Assembly: GCF_001625215.2 (NCBI RefSeq)
Contig: NC_030384.2
Coordinates: 41,822,390 to 41,886,389, forward strand
Reading direction: 5' to 3'
Origin: Daucus carota subsp. sativus
Taxonomy: Eukaryota; Streptophyta; Magnoliopsida; Apiales; Apiaceae
Length of the DNA: 64,000 bases
Both the position numbers and the translations under genes were made by a program. How positions within the stretch are numbered: the first letter of the stretch is position 1; every line of letters starts with the position of its first letter. Positions 33,801-46,774 of this stretch are shown here, in pieces. The notes beneath the pieces were generated by a model. The model was not told the DNA's origin and ran no database searches. It worked only from the letters and a program-made list of their open reading frames with translations.

Positions 33801-36672
33801 ATCACGAATCAAGATATACTGATATGATATAGTAGATATTCAGTCTTTCTAGAGTAGTTACCTAGTGTCAGAAGTATACTCCAAATAATCGGACCAAAGT
33901 TAGTGGAGTTGGGTGCTGTATATTTAAGTTGGAGGCTATTGACCACACCTGTCTATTGTGTTATTTTGATATTAATAAATATTACACCTATGATAGGCAG
34001 ATCTGTAGATGTGTATCCCCCTTCAAATTGGAATACTTATTCCTCTGAGGTGCATATCAGGGATTTTCTGGTAATTGAGCATTGGTTTTGCAGCATATAG
34101 ATTTGACAGTTATATCAGAAGAACGAGTCCTCAATGCAATTCTAATGTGGTGTTTGAGGGCAGAGGACTTGCATGGCTGGGAGTTAGTAGAGGAAAAGAT
34201 ATTGAATTCTTCACCTGAACTTCTTTTTGGGGACAGACTTCAGTCTTTGAATAAGTTCTTACCGCTGGTGCGCTTCTCATTACTTCCACATGCCTTGCTT
34301 AAAAAGGTAGGGATCATCTATATGAAGATTTTCAAGCTTGTTCTTTTTAAGATGCCTGCTCTTAAGGACTAACAATTTTTTGTCTTGATATTACAGCTCG
34401 AGTGGAGTATGCTTAGCAAACAGATTAGTGCATTAGATTATCAAGTAAGCATAATCTGTGTTGACTGTAAATTCGATTTTGTAACGTAGCTATCATTTCA
34501 TCATCACATTATGATTTGTTGATATGTTCTTGTATAATGAATCAGGTGAAAGAGGCCATCAACTTCTTAGAACTTGGGATGGTCAGCCCAGGACAAGATC
34601 AGAAGTAAGTATATAATTATAGTGCTTATCTATCGTGTATTCTCATTCTGGTGTTAATTTCTTGTTTTACATAATCATATAGTTTACGTAAGAGTATGAA
34701 TTTTGTTACATAATATGAAATATTGGCCAGTTAAGTGTGGTTGCTAGGGCTGAGCATTCGGGTCAAAACCGAACCGAACTGAAATAACCGAAAACCAAAT
34801 CGTGATTTTGTTTAAAACCAAAACGAACCAAACAATCATTTCAAACCGGACTGATCCACCCTAAGCCGAACCGTATTCAGTTCTATATCACATAACAGAG
34901 CAATCAGTTTATAGTTCATAAATGTGTGTGTGTGTGTGTGTGTGTGTAACAGAGTACAAACAAACATCACATATACATTTATGCATCAGTAGTCAATACG
35001 GATAGATATTTGATGTGATGTTGGGTCATGTAAAATATACGATCATTTTGTATGATCGGAGAGAATAATTAATATTAACTCTTTATATGTTAAGGTTTCA
35101 ACATAGAAGATCTAGTTTTAGAGAGTTCCAGTACATATGTGATGGGGATAGCAACGGAGTTCTGTACTTTGCTGGTACATCTTACGGGGCACATCAGTGG
35201 CTGAATCCTGTTCTAGCCAAGGTTGGGTCCTCAGCCCACTCTCCTGCTCTCTGAATTATTTATTCTAAAAATGTTTAATACTTTGGTCATTTTATTTATT
35301 TATTTATTTCTAAATAAAATTTGCACATTCAGAGAATTACAGTTACTGCTAGCACTCCTGTTTCAAGATACACTGATCCAAAGGTTTTGGTATCAAGGAC
35401 ATACCAGGTATAACATATAATGGATCAACTTGATGCTAATATGTCTCTCACTCTCTCTATGAAATGTTTGGTATCATATTATATGCACTTTTATGCATCA
35501 GGGAACATCTTTTGCTGGGCCTTTGATTGAGGATGGAAAAGTCAGTTCTTGGTGGATGGTTGACATTGGAAATGACCATCAGGTACATATATTTTTGCTC
35601 ATTGAGGGAATGAAAACTTATTGAGTGTGACTTCCCATGATTTTATGTGTTGGATCTTTACAAACGAATTATGATTTCATCAAAATTTCTGGTTTTCTTT
35701 TCTCTATTTTTTGTCGTGCTGGTCTGTTTTTTAAGGAGAAGCTCTCGCCCATCATAATAATTGTATAAAATTAGTGCTTTTATTGTTTTTTGTTTGTTAT
35801 CTTTTCTTACTTTGTTCAATGCAAGCCTGATTCAGAGGGAATTATTAGTTAAAGTCCAATCAAAGTATTTAACAAATTAGAAATAAACAAGATCTAAATT
35901 AGGAATGAGAACGGTTTTTTAATGCAAAATTAGTTATTTGCTTGCAATGAGCAATTTTTCTTCTTAATCTTTAAATAATTACTATTATGGGCTTGATGGC
36001 CCTGAGGTCACTTTTAGATAATTGCCTAAATGTAAGACATATTTCAATACAAAATTAAGGCTATTTTTGTAAATACAGGGGTGATTTCAATTATTACAAA
36101 GATGTCATCCAACTCTAATACACAAAATGCATATGACTTTAGGTAACTCCACTTTAGGAACCCTTTTCTCTACCATCACTGTTGGAGAAAATTAGCTAGT
36201 TTTTCTAAAGATAAAACTCAGCAAATAAAATGCTTGGAATTTGCACGTTGTTCCCACTTCTCCTTTTCATCATGATTTGCCGGTTGATGCAGCTCATTTG
36301 CAACCATTACACTTTAAGACAGGATGGGTCGAGGGCCTTTATAAGGAGCTGGAATTTTCAGGTGAAGTGATACTATCTCATTATTTACTCAGTGGGGGTG
36401 GACATACAGTCTTCATGAGCCAATTAACAGTTGAAATATGAAATCTGTAACAGGGATCTGTTGATGGGAAGAACTGGACAAACTTGAGAGTGCACGAGAA
36501 TGACCAAACTATCTGCAAGCCTGGTCAATTTGCTTCGTGGCCTGTTACTGGTTCCAATTCCCTCCTTCCATTTAGATTTTTCAGAGTTTGTTTAACAGCA
36601 CCCACAAGTGATGATACCAACCAGTGGTCACTTTGCACTTGCTTCCTGGAACTCTATGGCTATTTTCGTTGA
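30823..36672 (+). CDS. Double BTB/POZ, BACK and F5/8C domain protein, At2g30600 type (805 aa, 12 coding exons)
   Basis: Exons: 30823-31626, 32007-32336, 32896-33126, 33497-33658, 34094-34306, 34397-34444, 34546-34604, 35095-35221, 35333-35407, 35502-35582, 36293-36361, 36454-36672; 2418 nt in frame. Residues about 10-160 resemble the farnesoic-acid O-methyltransferase-like fold (FRE..YTVIIGSHKNRR..GTGRYPF). A first BTB starts near residue 209 (SDIFFLVGKEKRAIPAHKVILA) and a second near 349 (SDVEIHIEGHDLFF). A BACK-like helical part follows. A discoidin-like F5/8C domain closes the protein (GTSYGAHQWLNPVLAK, WWMVDIGNDHQ, NWTNLRVH, FRFFRVCLT). BTB proteins usually serve as cullin-3 adaptors; this member's substrate is not known to me. 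The length is close to what I recall for the Arabidopsis relative. Confidence 0.9.
34745..34890. mobile_element. hAT-like element end in intron 7 of the BTB gene
   Basis: TAGGGCTGAGCATTCGGGTC followed by AACCGAACCGAACTGAAATA resembles the ends of the hAT-like elements near 10-11.7 kb. The opposite end was not found, so it is a fragment with an uncertain right border. A TGTGTGTG run follows at about 34926. Confidence 0.5.
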
Positions 36673-37190
36673 TTATAAGTGTATTAATTTTGGATTAGTT
36701 GCTTTTAGTTACCTCAGAGTTCGTCATGTTTGTCGTAGTTAATTTTGATGTTACATCATTTGGGTTACTAATATGAAAGACCACATTACAGAAAGAAACA
36801 GAATCAAGCTTTTGTTGGCTGATTGTTTTGAAGGCATTGTTCTGAAACAGATGCTGCGCGCTTGTCAACAATTCCTAACAAACCCAAACTGCACAGACAA
36901 AATGGTCAAATTAAGCATTCGATTACCAACAGCGGAACTATAAATCAATCCTAAATGGAAAATGTTAGGTACCCGATAAATATTCCCAAATTTTTTTCTC
37001 AAGCATAGTTGAAAATCCATGATTGGTTCCACTTACACTTCATGTATGCACATCAATTACTCAATTAAAATTAATTATCCGTCTGTCACGAAAATTAGGG
37101 ATCCCGAGCAATGTAATTATTCAAATAGCTTTCAGTGAAGAGCTTCTCTTAGGTGGGTAGTGTAAATATAAAACCTTGGGTTGAATCATA
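36673..37190. other. 3' region of the BTB gene and short intergenic stretch
   Basis: Nothing beyond the probable 3' UTR is recognised. Confidence 0.4.
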
Positions 37191-37193
37191 TAG

Positions 37194-37623
37194 TTATCTC
37201 CGACTCCGACTGTGGAGGTGCACCACCCCTCTAGTAGGACGAGCTCCACGACCACCTGCCTGCCCACCCTGCAATTTTTTCAGTAGCCACACAGAGTTCA
37301 TTTCATTATCATATATAACTTTTTTTTTTTTTTTTACAAATATGACTTATAGCCTTACAAATCAGTATCTGTTCTGCGAAACTCTCGGTATATGGTCACC
37401 CTCTATGAATACCATCACAACAACTGTTCTGCACATGTATGTTACGGCTAGGGTTTAAGAAGGCAAGCACCATGGCAGTGAAGGTAACATTTTCGAGCAC
37501 GCAGTTCCAGTAGTGTTCAGAATCAGTCAAGGTGCCTTTGTAAAGCTCTCCAGAATTTAATTCTACGGTAACAACGTGCTCCACTGCCTCGTGTAAAAGC
37601 TTCACCGGCATTCCCACACTCAT
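37194..37623 (-). pseudogene. Decayed SmD3-like gene fragment
   Basis: SmD3 is a core snRNP protein of the spliceosome. The frame from 37623 reads MSVGMPVKLLHEAVEHVVTV then ELNSGELYKGTLTDSEHYWN and ENVTFTA, clearly the first Sm motif of SmD3 but with several changes in normally invariant residues. Downstream, another frame gives VFIEGD in place of the second Sm motif VFIRGS. At 37268-37194, after an acceptor-like TTGCAG, a G/R-rich tail (GGQAGGRGARPTRG) ends in a stop. The middle is not open, so this is a broken copy. An intron-like gap before the tail suggests it came from genomic rather than fully processed RNA. Confidence 0.7.
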
Positions 37624-37629
37624 GATCTC

Positions 37630-38055
37630 GACCCTGTCTCAGAACCCTAATAAATAAAATCTTGGCACATACGCCTCGGTTTAATTTATTTTATAGTCGG
37701 AACTGACTCGCGTTCGGACCATCTGGATATTCAGACACATTAATCTAAATTTAGCATCAGTTTATTTCTGCTAAAAGGTTCACCAGGTCATTGTATTATT
37801 CGTTACTTCCTTTACATGCAACAGTAATAAATCAAGGCCACGAAAGGTATCGACCAATATTCTTCTTGTCCCTCTTTTGATTTTTTCTTTTTTTTGGTAG
37901 AATATTTTGGATTATAATAAGCTTGTTCATTCCTTCCCTGACAGAACAGAAGAGTACTAAAAAGTACTAGTGTAATATCATCATCACACTTTTTGAAGTC
38001 CATTAACAAACACAATCAGAAGAGATGATGTAGAAGGAGACACAGATATTCAAGG
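37630..38055. other. Upstream region of SBE1
   Basis: AT-rich sequence without a gene. A plain TATA box could not be singled out. Confidence 0.4.
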
Positions 38056-38058
38056 AAG

Positions 38059-41000
38059 ATGTACGGAACGTGGGCTATTCTTAGCAAACCTGCATTTGGG
38101 TCTTTAATCTCAACTCAGCTATATCACTCAAAGGTACATTCTTTCAATTCTGTGTTTTCTTAACCCAGATTATTATGTAGTCTGTTTTGTGCACTATATG
38201 TGTGCATAAATTATTCAGTCAACTCGTTCGAGATGATATTTGCTATTTGGAGGGTTTTTATGTTTATCGGTGCAACTTAACTTCTCAGCTGCTTCTTTAA
38301 GCTACTACGATGTTACATTTGTTGTAGTTTTGACAGGAATTGGTTTCTTTTGTCCTTCATGGTTCAGCAATTTTTAGGAATGATAATAGGGTTCAAATGT
38401 TGTGTTTCCTAGGATTCATGTCGGATTTTATATAATTAACTTAAATTTAAGCGTTTGGTCAGTAAATATCTCGCCTGTTAAGTTCTTGTCCTTATCAATT
38501 ATGGAATGCTTTACTTTACAGAATCATCTAATTTGATGCAAAGATATTTTAAGAAGTAAAAAGTTTACCTATTATAATGGTTCTGATTTTTATGATTGTG
38601 ACTGAATACAACTATTGTTTCTGCTTCATAGGGCATAACATTTATTTTTCACTTCCTAATTGTACTCATTACTTATCACTATGTATAACTCACAGCTACT
38701 TAACAAAGTGTATCATATACGTGTCTTCGACAGGGCAGGAATAAATGGTCTGTTGCATATGAACTGCCGCGTGGACAAATTTGTGGACCTAGAAATTCAC
38801 TTAAGTATCGACAATTTCTTCACTTGTCAGGATCCTCAACAGCCAGGAGGGTATAATCTACACTGAACTATTTACTTACTGTCTTTAATTCTGAAATAGA
38901 ATGGGCAGTGCATCTCTTTTAAAAATTTATAGATAACCCCAAAGATGAAGCAAAAGGATAGAGGTGCATTATAGTAAATTACCCAAATTAATTTTTTCCA
39001 ATGAAGGCAATTATTTTCCATCTGTCTGTCATATTATAATGAGATATTTTGTTCTTTTAAAAAAAATTATCGCAGGAGCGCAACTGAGGTGATTTAGGGT
39101 GTCCTCTCATCTACAAGTGTTTTCAGTTGTGTTTGCACATCATCGATTGATTGGTTGTTAAACTTGGCTTGTCAAGAAATAATTTTGCTTTATCTGGGTG
39201 CATTCTCTATATCTGAAATATTTTCTGCCTAATTTATAATTGGATATCACACACACATAAATATTCCTCAGCAGGTTGAACAGAGGTCTTCCCTCTCAGC
39301 TGTTCTAACTGATGAAAACTCTGATATGATGCATATTGAGGAAGACACCGAGACTGTTACTGTTTTGGACCTTGACCCGGGATTGCAACCATATAAAGAT
39401 CACTTTGGATACAGAATGAAAAGATATTTATCGCAGAAAAAGCTAATTGAACAATATGAGGGAAGCCTTGAGGATTTTGCACAAGGTAATGATGGAAATT
39501 AGAAGACACCCGGCAACATTGTTTTTCTTTCAAACCCTAGAAGGAATTTATTTTTACTCACATGTACCTATGAGCTTTCTGGAACTAGCTTCTGTGACGT
39601 CACTAATGAGTTATGACCAGTTTTGCTATTGTATTGCAGGTTATTTGAAATTCGGGCTTAACAGAGAAAAAGGTGGCATAGTATACCGTGAATGGGCTCC
39701 TGCTGCTCAGTAAGTATAGTGTTCTAGAGAAAGGCACATTAGTCTGAGATGCAGTTTTTCACCTCCGGGATGATTTTTTTATGTTGCAGAGAAGCACAAA
39801 TTATTGGTGACTTCAATGGATGGGATGGCTCTAATCACAATATGGAAAAAGATCAGTTTGGCGTTTGGTGTATTACAATTCCTGATTTAGGTGGGAAGGC
39901 AGCCATTCCGCATAACTCAAAGGTTAAGTTTAGATTCAAGCATGGTGATGGAGTTTGGGTTGACAGAATCCCAGCTTGGATTAAATATGCCACTGTGGAT
40001 GCAGCCAGGTTTGGTGCACCTTATGACGGTGTGTACTGGGACCCGCCACGCTCAGAGATGTATGCTTTACGTTTATTGAAAACAATTACCACAACTTGTT
40101 GTCTTCTGAAGTGCTACACACTGTTTACTGTCTGCAATTTTACATAGTTCTCTTTACTGAAGTGTTGTCTCTTTCGACCTTGCAGGTATAAGTTCAGATA
40201 TCCACGTCCTCCAAAATCTGCAGCACCAAGGATTTATGAGGCTCATATTGGGATGAGTGGTTTAGAACCCCGTGTAAGTTCATACAGAGAGTTTGCAGAT
40301 AATATTTTGCCTCGTATTAAGGCAAGCAATTATAACACAGTCCAGTTGATGGCTGTGATGGAACATTCATACTATGGTTCTTTTGGATATCATGTCACAA
40401 ACTTTTTTGCTGTGAGCAGTAGATCGGGAACCCCTGAGGACCTTAAGTATTTAATAGATAAAGCACACAGCTTAGGTTTACGGGTACTGATGGATATTGT
40501 TCACAGCCATGTAAGCAACAATGTTACTGATGGCCTTAATGGCTTCGATGTTGGACAAAGTTCACAGGATTCGTACTTTCACACTGGACACCGTGGTTAC
40601 CACCAGTTGTGGGATAGTAGACTTTTCAACTATGCCAACTGGGAGGTACTCCGTTTCCTACTATCTAATTTGAGATGGTGGCTGGAGGAGTACAAATTTG
40701 ATGGGTTTCGATTTGATGGAGTGACATCAATGCTGTACCATCACCATGGAATTAACATGGAATTCACAGGGGATTATAATGAGTATTTTAGCGACTCAAC
40801 AGACGTCGATGCAGTGGTTTACCTGATGCTGGCTAACAATCTGATACACAGTCTTCTACTTGATGCAACTGTGGTCGCGGAAGATGTTTCTGGTGTACCA
40901 GGACTAGGCCGACCTGTAACTGAGGGAGGCATTGGTTTTGATTATCGTCTGGCGATGGCTATACCTGACAGATGGATTGATTACTTGAAAAATAAGAAAG

Positions 41001-44000
41001 ATGAAGAGTGGTCTATGGAGGAGATATCCTGGAGTTTGACTAATAGGAGATTCAATGAGAAGTGTATAGCTTATGCTGAAAGTCATGATCAGGTATACAT
41101 GTTTAATCTGTGTCAGAAAGTTTATATTTCAATGGTAGCCTCTCATTTGGTCCTTTGTAAAACGTCACAAACTCGATAGCGAGTTCGGGAAGTATATTGA
41201 ATTATTTATCTAATGGTCATGTAGTGTCTTCCACCATAGTTGTCATAACTTTTTGCAGTTTATATGAAAGCTATCTTTTCCATCCCCAAAACTTAGATTA
41301 TCTGACCTTTTCAGCTTTAAGCGAGGAGGAGTGCTGAGGTTGGTCACTGAGAAGCGACCTTCTGCTTTATATATTGATTTTGTGGTGTTTAACTTATTTG
41401 CAGGCTATAGTGGGAGACAAGACTATTGCATTTTTACTTATGGACCAGGAAATGTATTCAGGCATGTCTGCATTAGTAGCCGCTTCACCAACAATTGATC
41501 GGGGCATTGCACTTCATAAGGTGTGTGTTTGCTTGTTCTTGTTCATTGTCTAAGGCCCTCAAGCGTACGAATTTACTATCACATTTGAAGTCCAGCTTAA
41601 CTTGTATCTGCTAAGCTTTTTCACATGTTAGATGCCATCCAGATTTCTGTTTGGTTTCCTTCATTCTAAGTCTGACTTCTTATTTCGAGGGGCTGGAGAT
41701 TGGTCACTAGGTGTCTATATCTATTTATATTAATTATTTTGCACTGCCTGCAGTTCTCACTTCAATAATTTGACTGCAGATGATTCACTTCATCACGATG
41801 GCTTTAGGAGGGGAGGGGTACCTTAATTTCATGGGAAATGAGGTAAGAAACAGCATGCAACGATGGTTAGAGCTCAGCCTAAATCAGGATATTTACAGAG
41901 ACATCAGAATATGTACCAATTAGTGAACTCCCGTTATAACTTACAAGAAAATATCAATTTCCTGTAGCTCTTGATTTATCCATGTGAAAAGATACATAGA
42001 CGTCCAGTAATTTGTTTGGGATATATCTTATAATGCTATAACTATGCGTGTCTCTATCTTTTTCTTATAGTTTGGCCATCCAGAGTGGATAGACTTCCCT
42101 AGAGAAGGCAATAATTGGAGTTATGATAAATGCAGACGGCAGTGGAATCTGGTCGATGAAGATCACATGAGATATCAGGTAGTGTCAGTAGTGTGTTTTT
42201 TTCCTGTGTGATAACACGGTGTCTCATCAAGAGAGTAGTAGCTAATTCTTATTGTGTTAACATAAATTTTTGCTTGGTCTTCACTTTTGTAAATGTAGTT
42301 CATGTATGCATTTGATAGAGCTATGAATATGCTTGATGAAAAATTCGCATTCATTGCATCGCGTAAACAAATGGTGAGCTGTGCAAATAATGTGGATAAG
42401 GTACATATATTCTTGAGCCTTATACTACTAAATATTTATTTTACTATGCTTGAAAGTATTCATACAAGAAGTTTATCTTTAACGATATATTGGCACTATT
42501 TACGTGCATGATGTTCATTACATGATTACTAGGACAATGCGGATAATTTTGCAGATTTAAGCTACTGGATTCACTATATTTTTGGTAGATATTGCATAGA
42601 TCATGTAACATTGAATTTACATCAGGTCTTATGTGCGATCAGTATAACAAATTATCAATGTAGTTCATTTTTTTGCTTTTATATCCATCTTGTAACATAC
42701 ACTTGAGATACTGGAATTTTATTATCCATGTTCAAAATTTTGTGTTATTATCTTTTCAGGTTATTGTGTTTGAACGGGGAGATCTAATATTTGTTTTCAA
42801 CTTCCACCCTGATTGTACTTATGACGGGTACATTTGCATTGATATTATCTTTTATATGTATAGGTGGAATAGTAACCAATATAACTGGCCTGACACCTGC
42901 TAGCAATGCTTATGAACAATAATTTTTTCCCGGTTCTAATTAAAATAATTCCTAAAGCTAGAAGCATTTTTGATGAATATTTAGAGATGCAATCATATCA
43001 GCTCCTAAATTCCATTTTAATCATGTATTGCAAACACTCGATGCAGGTACAAAGTTGGGTGTGACATGCCGGGGATATATAGAGTTGCGCTGGATAGTGA
43101 TGCTTTGGAGTTTGGTGGGCATGGAAGAGTAATAAAACCCTTTCACATAGCATAATTACCATGTTCTGACTAAATAACAAATTAAGTCATGATTCTTGCG
43201 TTGCTATTGTTAATTGGTTCATTTGATATTTTGCGACAGAGCCTGCTTAATCTTGTACCTAGAGTTTTTCATGCAACTCAGGAACCTTTAATTCATACTG
43301 ACCCCAGGGCCAGGCCCTTTATTATTTTTTTCTGCCGCAAACCCTCTATTGTAAACATATTCCAGTGGATATACTTTCGGTTCTGCTTCTGTCAAGTGTA
43401 TGTGCTTACTACTTCTGTCAACTGTATGTTGTATTCTAGACTTCTTTTTGCCTTTGCATAGTTTTTAATGTCGCTATTTTATCAAATACCAAGCAGTGAT
43501 CATAGTTTAATGACAAATTTGCAAATAATATTGTTTCTTCCTAAAATGTCACAGAATATTGGTATCTATATTCTGTAATTTGTGTGTGTGGCTGGGTGTA
43601 TAATATCTTATTCCAGATGCTGTCAGGGTCTGCTGTGTGAGATTTTTATCCGTTGCTGGTGACCAAGCCATTCTGATTCTCTTCTTGTCTCCAATATGTG
43701 CGCAAATATTGGATCTCTTATAAATTAACTTCATTCCAAGTGGTAACAATCTTTATGACAGGTGTCCCATAACGTGGACCATTTCACATCTCCGGAAGGA
43801 ATACCTGGAGTCCCTGAAACAAATTTCAATAACCGGCCCAACTCATTCCAAGTACTCTCCCCAGCTCGCACGTGTGTGGTATGCTTCCCTTTTATGAAAC
43901 ATCTGTAGGTTACTCTGCAATGTCGATTTAGTGGTCTGGTAGCAGTTGAAATCCACAGTGTTTCCTGCATCCTAAAAGCTCAAATACTACAATTTCAGGA

Positions 44001-44360
44001 CTCTAAACCTTGTGTCATATTAATTCTTATCCCGCATTGTGTCCTTCAGTAATCTATAATATAGAATTTTGTTCAGTCAATCATCAAAGCATTAAGTGTT
44101 TACATTTGCAAGTAGCTATGGCCTCTTTGAAGTTGCAAAATAAGCCATCTATAAATACATTTCACTTTCATTTCCAGGTCTATTACAGAGTTGAAGAAAG
44201 CTTGGATGAAAGCATCGAAGAAAGCAATAGCGCTTTGTCCGTGGGTGTGGGTGTCGCCGAGAGAGATGACACAAATGCGTTGGACGAGTTTGAGGAACTT
44301 GAAGAAGCAAATGTCGTCGAAGATGAAGATCTTGGTCCAACTTTGTTGAAAGGCTTGTAA
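38059..44360 (+). CDS. SBE1: Starch branching enzyme I, 1,4-alpha-glucan branching enzyme (829 aa, 14 exons)
   Basis: It cuts alpha-1,4 glucan chains and rejoins them by alpha-1,6 bonds in plastid starch synthesis. Exons: 38059-38133, 38734-38850, 39275-39485, 39640-39709, 39790-40059, 40186-41092, 41404-41520, 41780-41842, 42071-42178, 42299-42400, 42760-42827, 43047-43128, 43762-43878, 44178-44360; 2490 nt in frame. Residues 1-60 look like a transit peptide. A CBM48 module spans roughly 130-230 ([20 protein letters not shown]). The GH13 core shows [22 protein letters not shown] (about 353-358), the nucleophile Asp425 in FRFDGVT, the acid/base Glu480 in AEDVSG and Asp549 in ESHDQ. All are intact. 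The acidic C-terminal tail ([18 protein letters not shown]-like) is typical of class I enzymes, as opposed to SBEII. Confidence 0.95.
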
Positions 44361-44610
44361 GAAGAAGCTAGTCTTAAAGGCATGTGAGATTACTGATCAT
44401 CCCATGCAATAAAGAATGATTTGGTGAAAGAATATCAGATCACATAATACATATGCTACAACTGATAGATGAGATTACCTGTGACCATAAAACTATTAAG
44501 AGTCTTTACTCTAGTTGTATACTTTAAAAATAGAGTCTAAAACCTGCTAAAAAAAATAGTTGTTTGTTTCGAACAATTAAGTTTAAAAACCTGAGTATAA
44601 ATTAATGAGT

Positions 44611-44611
44611 A

Positions 44612-44666
<55 letters not shown>

Positions 44667-44667
44667 T
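44611..44667. repeat. ATT microsatellite
   Basis: About 18 uninterrupted ATT units lie 250 bp after the SBE1 stop. The leucine-only open frame here is an artefact of the repeat. Confidence 0.95.
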
Positions 44668-45101
44668 TCTTCAAAGATGAGAAAGGTCAAGCTAGAGTAT
44701 GTTCTCATAATAACTTTTGGAATGGACAGAAGTTTAAGTCATAGGAGCGTGATAACGGAGCATAAACTTGTCTTATTAAAAATCAAGTAATTTGGAGGGA
44801 TACGTGATTTAAGTATATAATCCGGCATAATCTCAAATATTAAGTTCATATTAAATTTTAGGGGAATTATCTTGTATATTGTTTTTTCAATCTTATTTTC
44901 AAAAATACTACCTTATCCAATCTTATTTTCAAATCTCTAAAATATTTTCAAAAATACTACCTTTTTGAAAATATTGTCCAAAAATACGGTGGTTGCATAT
45001 GCAACCATATATGCAACTACAAATCCTGATTTCAAGTTTCAGTTTTCAAATGTCATTTTCGACCTCATCTTTGGAGTCGATATATATATATATATATATA
45101 T

Positions 45102-45963
45102 AGGGTGAGGTTCAAATTAGAACCCATTTTAAATTAGAACTTAGAACTCATATAGAATCATTAGATTATTGTTAAATCAATGGTTATGATCAAATGCTGC
45201 ATTTAATGTTAGTTATTTAGTATCTTTTTACTTGATTATAGGTAATTAATGAATGCATTAAATGTTCTAATTGCATGTATTAAAATTTAATTATTACCTT
45301 CTAATCAAATCGTTTGTTATATTAGTTGATAACATACTACAGCAGTATCGGTATAATTATTAAATCATATTAGTGTATAATATTTACGTGCTATAACAGT
45401 ATTTGTATTTTTCTACAAAAATATTGCATTATAAAATAATTTTCTACTATATTAATATATGTTCGCAGCGGTATGACGTAGTGATTTGTATTTTTCTATA
45501 AAAATATTGCATTATAAAATTGTTTTTTATTATGTTAATATATGTTCTGCAGCAGTATGACGTAGTAATTTGCATTTTACTACAAATGTATTGCATTATA
45601 AAATCATTTTCAATTATATTAATATATGTTCTGCAGCAGCATATGCATAATTTGTATTTTCCTACAATTTGTAAAATCATTTTTAATTATATTAATATAT
45701 GTTCCGCAGCAGTATGACGTATTTTCCTACAAAAATATTGTATTATAAAATTATTTTTAATTATATTAATATATGTTCCCCAGCAGTATGACGTAATAAT
45801 TTGTATTGAAGATCTTTAACAAATATTCTGCAGCAGTACAAGCCTATAAATTATATGATTAGATTATATAATTTAGGAAAGTTTATATTAATCATGTAAT
45901 TAAATATTGTCATTTAATGAAGGTTCTAAGGTTCTAAAATTATAAGGTTCTATGTGGAACCTG

Positions 45964-45969
<6 letters not shown>
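45102..45969. mobile_element. Inverted-repeat element nested in the palindrome's left TA loop
   Basis: It starts AGGGTGAGGTTCAAATTAGA and ends GTGGAACCTGACCCT, which are inverted. The TA run of the host loop flanks both sides, so exact edges and target duplication are masked. It carries the tandem array at 45455-45800 and no coding frame. Confidence 0.65.
45455..45800. repeat. Tandem array, 72-84-bp unit, about five copies
   Basis: The phrase ATATGTTC(T/C)GCAGCAGTATG followed by ACGTA recurs near 45459, 45543, 45627, 45700 and 45772, each followed by TTGTATTTT.CTAC and a TTGCATTATAAAAT run. A more diverged unit lies just upstream near 45340. The antisense open frame here reflects the repeat. 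Confidence 0.8.
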
Positions 45970-46007
<38 letters not shown>

Positions 46008-46526
46008 CTCCAAAGATGAGGTCGAAAATGACATTTGAAAACTGGAACTCGAAATCAGAAATTCAGTTGCATATATAGTTGCATATGGTTGTATTCAGTT
46101 GCATATGGTTGCATTCAGTTGATTCTATTGCAATCTAATGGCCCCGCCAGGGGCACCCATACTTCAGTTGGAACTTACGGTTTTCAGTTGCATTTAGTTG
46201 CATATGAGATTGCATTTAGTTGCATATGAGGTTGCATTCAATTGATTCTATTGCAATCTAATGGCCCCGCCAGGGGCACCCATACTTCAGTTGGAACTTA
46301 CAGTTTTCAGTTGCATTTAGTTGCATATGAGGTTGCATATGAGGTTGCGTGCAACCTCATATGCAACGGAAAACTGTAAGTTGCAACTGATGTATGGGTG
46401 CCCCTGCGGGGCCATTAGATTACAATAGAATCAACTGAATACAACCTCATATGCAACCATATATACAACTGAATCCCTGATTTCAAGTTCCAGTTTCCAA
46501 ATGTCATTTTCGACCTCATCGTTGGA

Positions 46527-46598
<72 letters not shown>

Positions 46599-46774
46599 TC
46601 CAACGATGAGGTCGAAAATGACATTTGCAATCTGAAACTTGAAATCAGGATTTGTAGTTGCATATATGGTTGCATATGCAACCACAGTATTTTTGAAAAT
46701 ATTTTAGAGAAGGTAGTATTTTTGAAAATAAGATTGGATAAGGTAGTATTTTTAGAAATAAGATTGAAATCGTG

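Larger units (their letters stand above)
44886..46772. mobile_element. Large palindromic element with near full-length inverted arms
   Basis: The left 200 bp (AATCTTATTTTCAAAAATAC ... GGTTGCATATGCAACC ... TGTCATTTTCGACCTCATC) recurs inverted at the right end (46571-46772). Inner arms 46005-46340 and 46355-46535 are inverted to each other about a centre near 46349 (GAGGTTGCGTGCAACCTC). Each half has its own TA-rich loop between GAGTCGATATAT and ATATCGACTCC-type borders. GGCCCCGCCAGGGGCACCC occurs three times, once inverted. Without the element inserted in the left loop the structure is about 1 kb. It is a foldback-like DNA element with no coding frame. No target duplication was recognised. Confidence 0.7.

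Noticed and set aside
45455-45800. CRISPR array
   Set aside because: Units are AT-rich tandem repeats with related spacers in a plant genome, with no cas genes.
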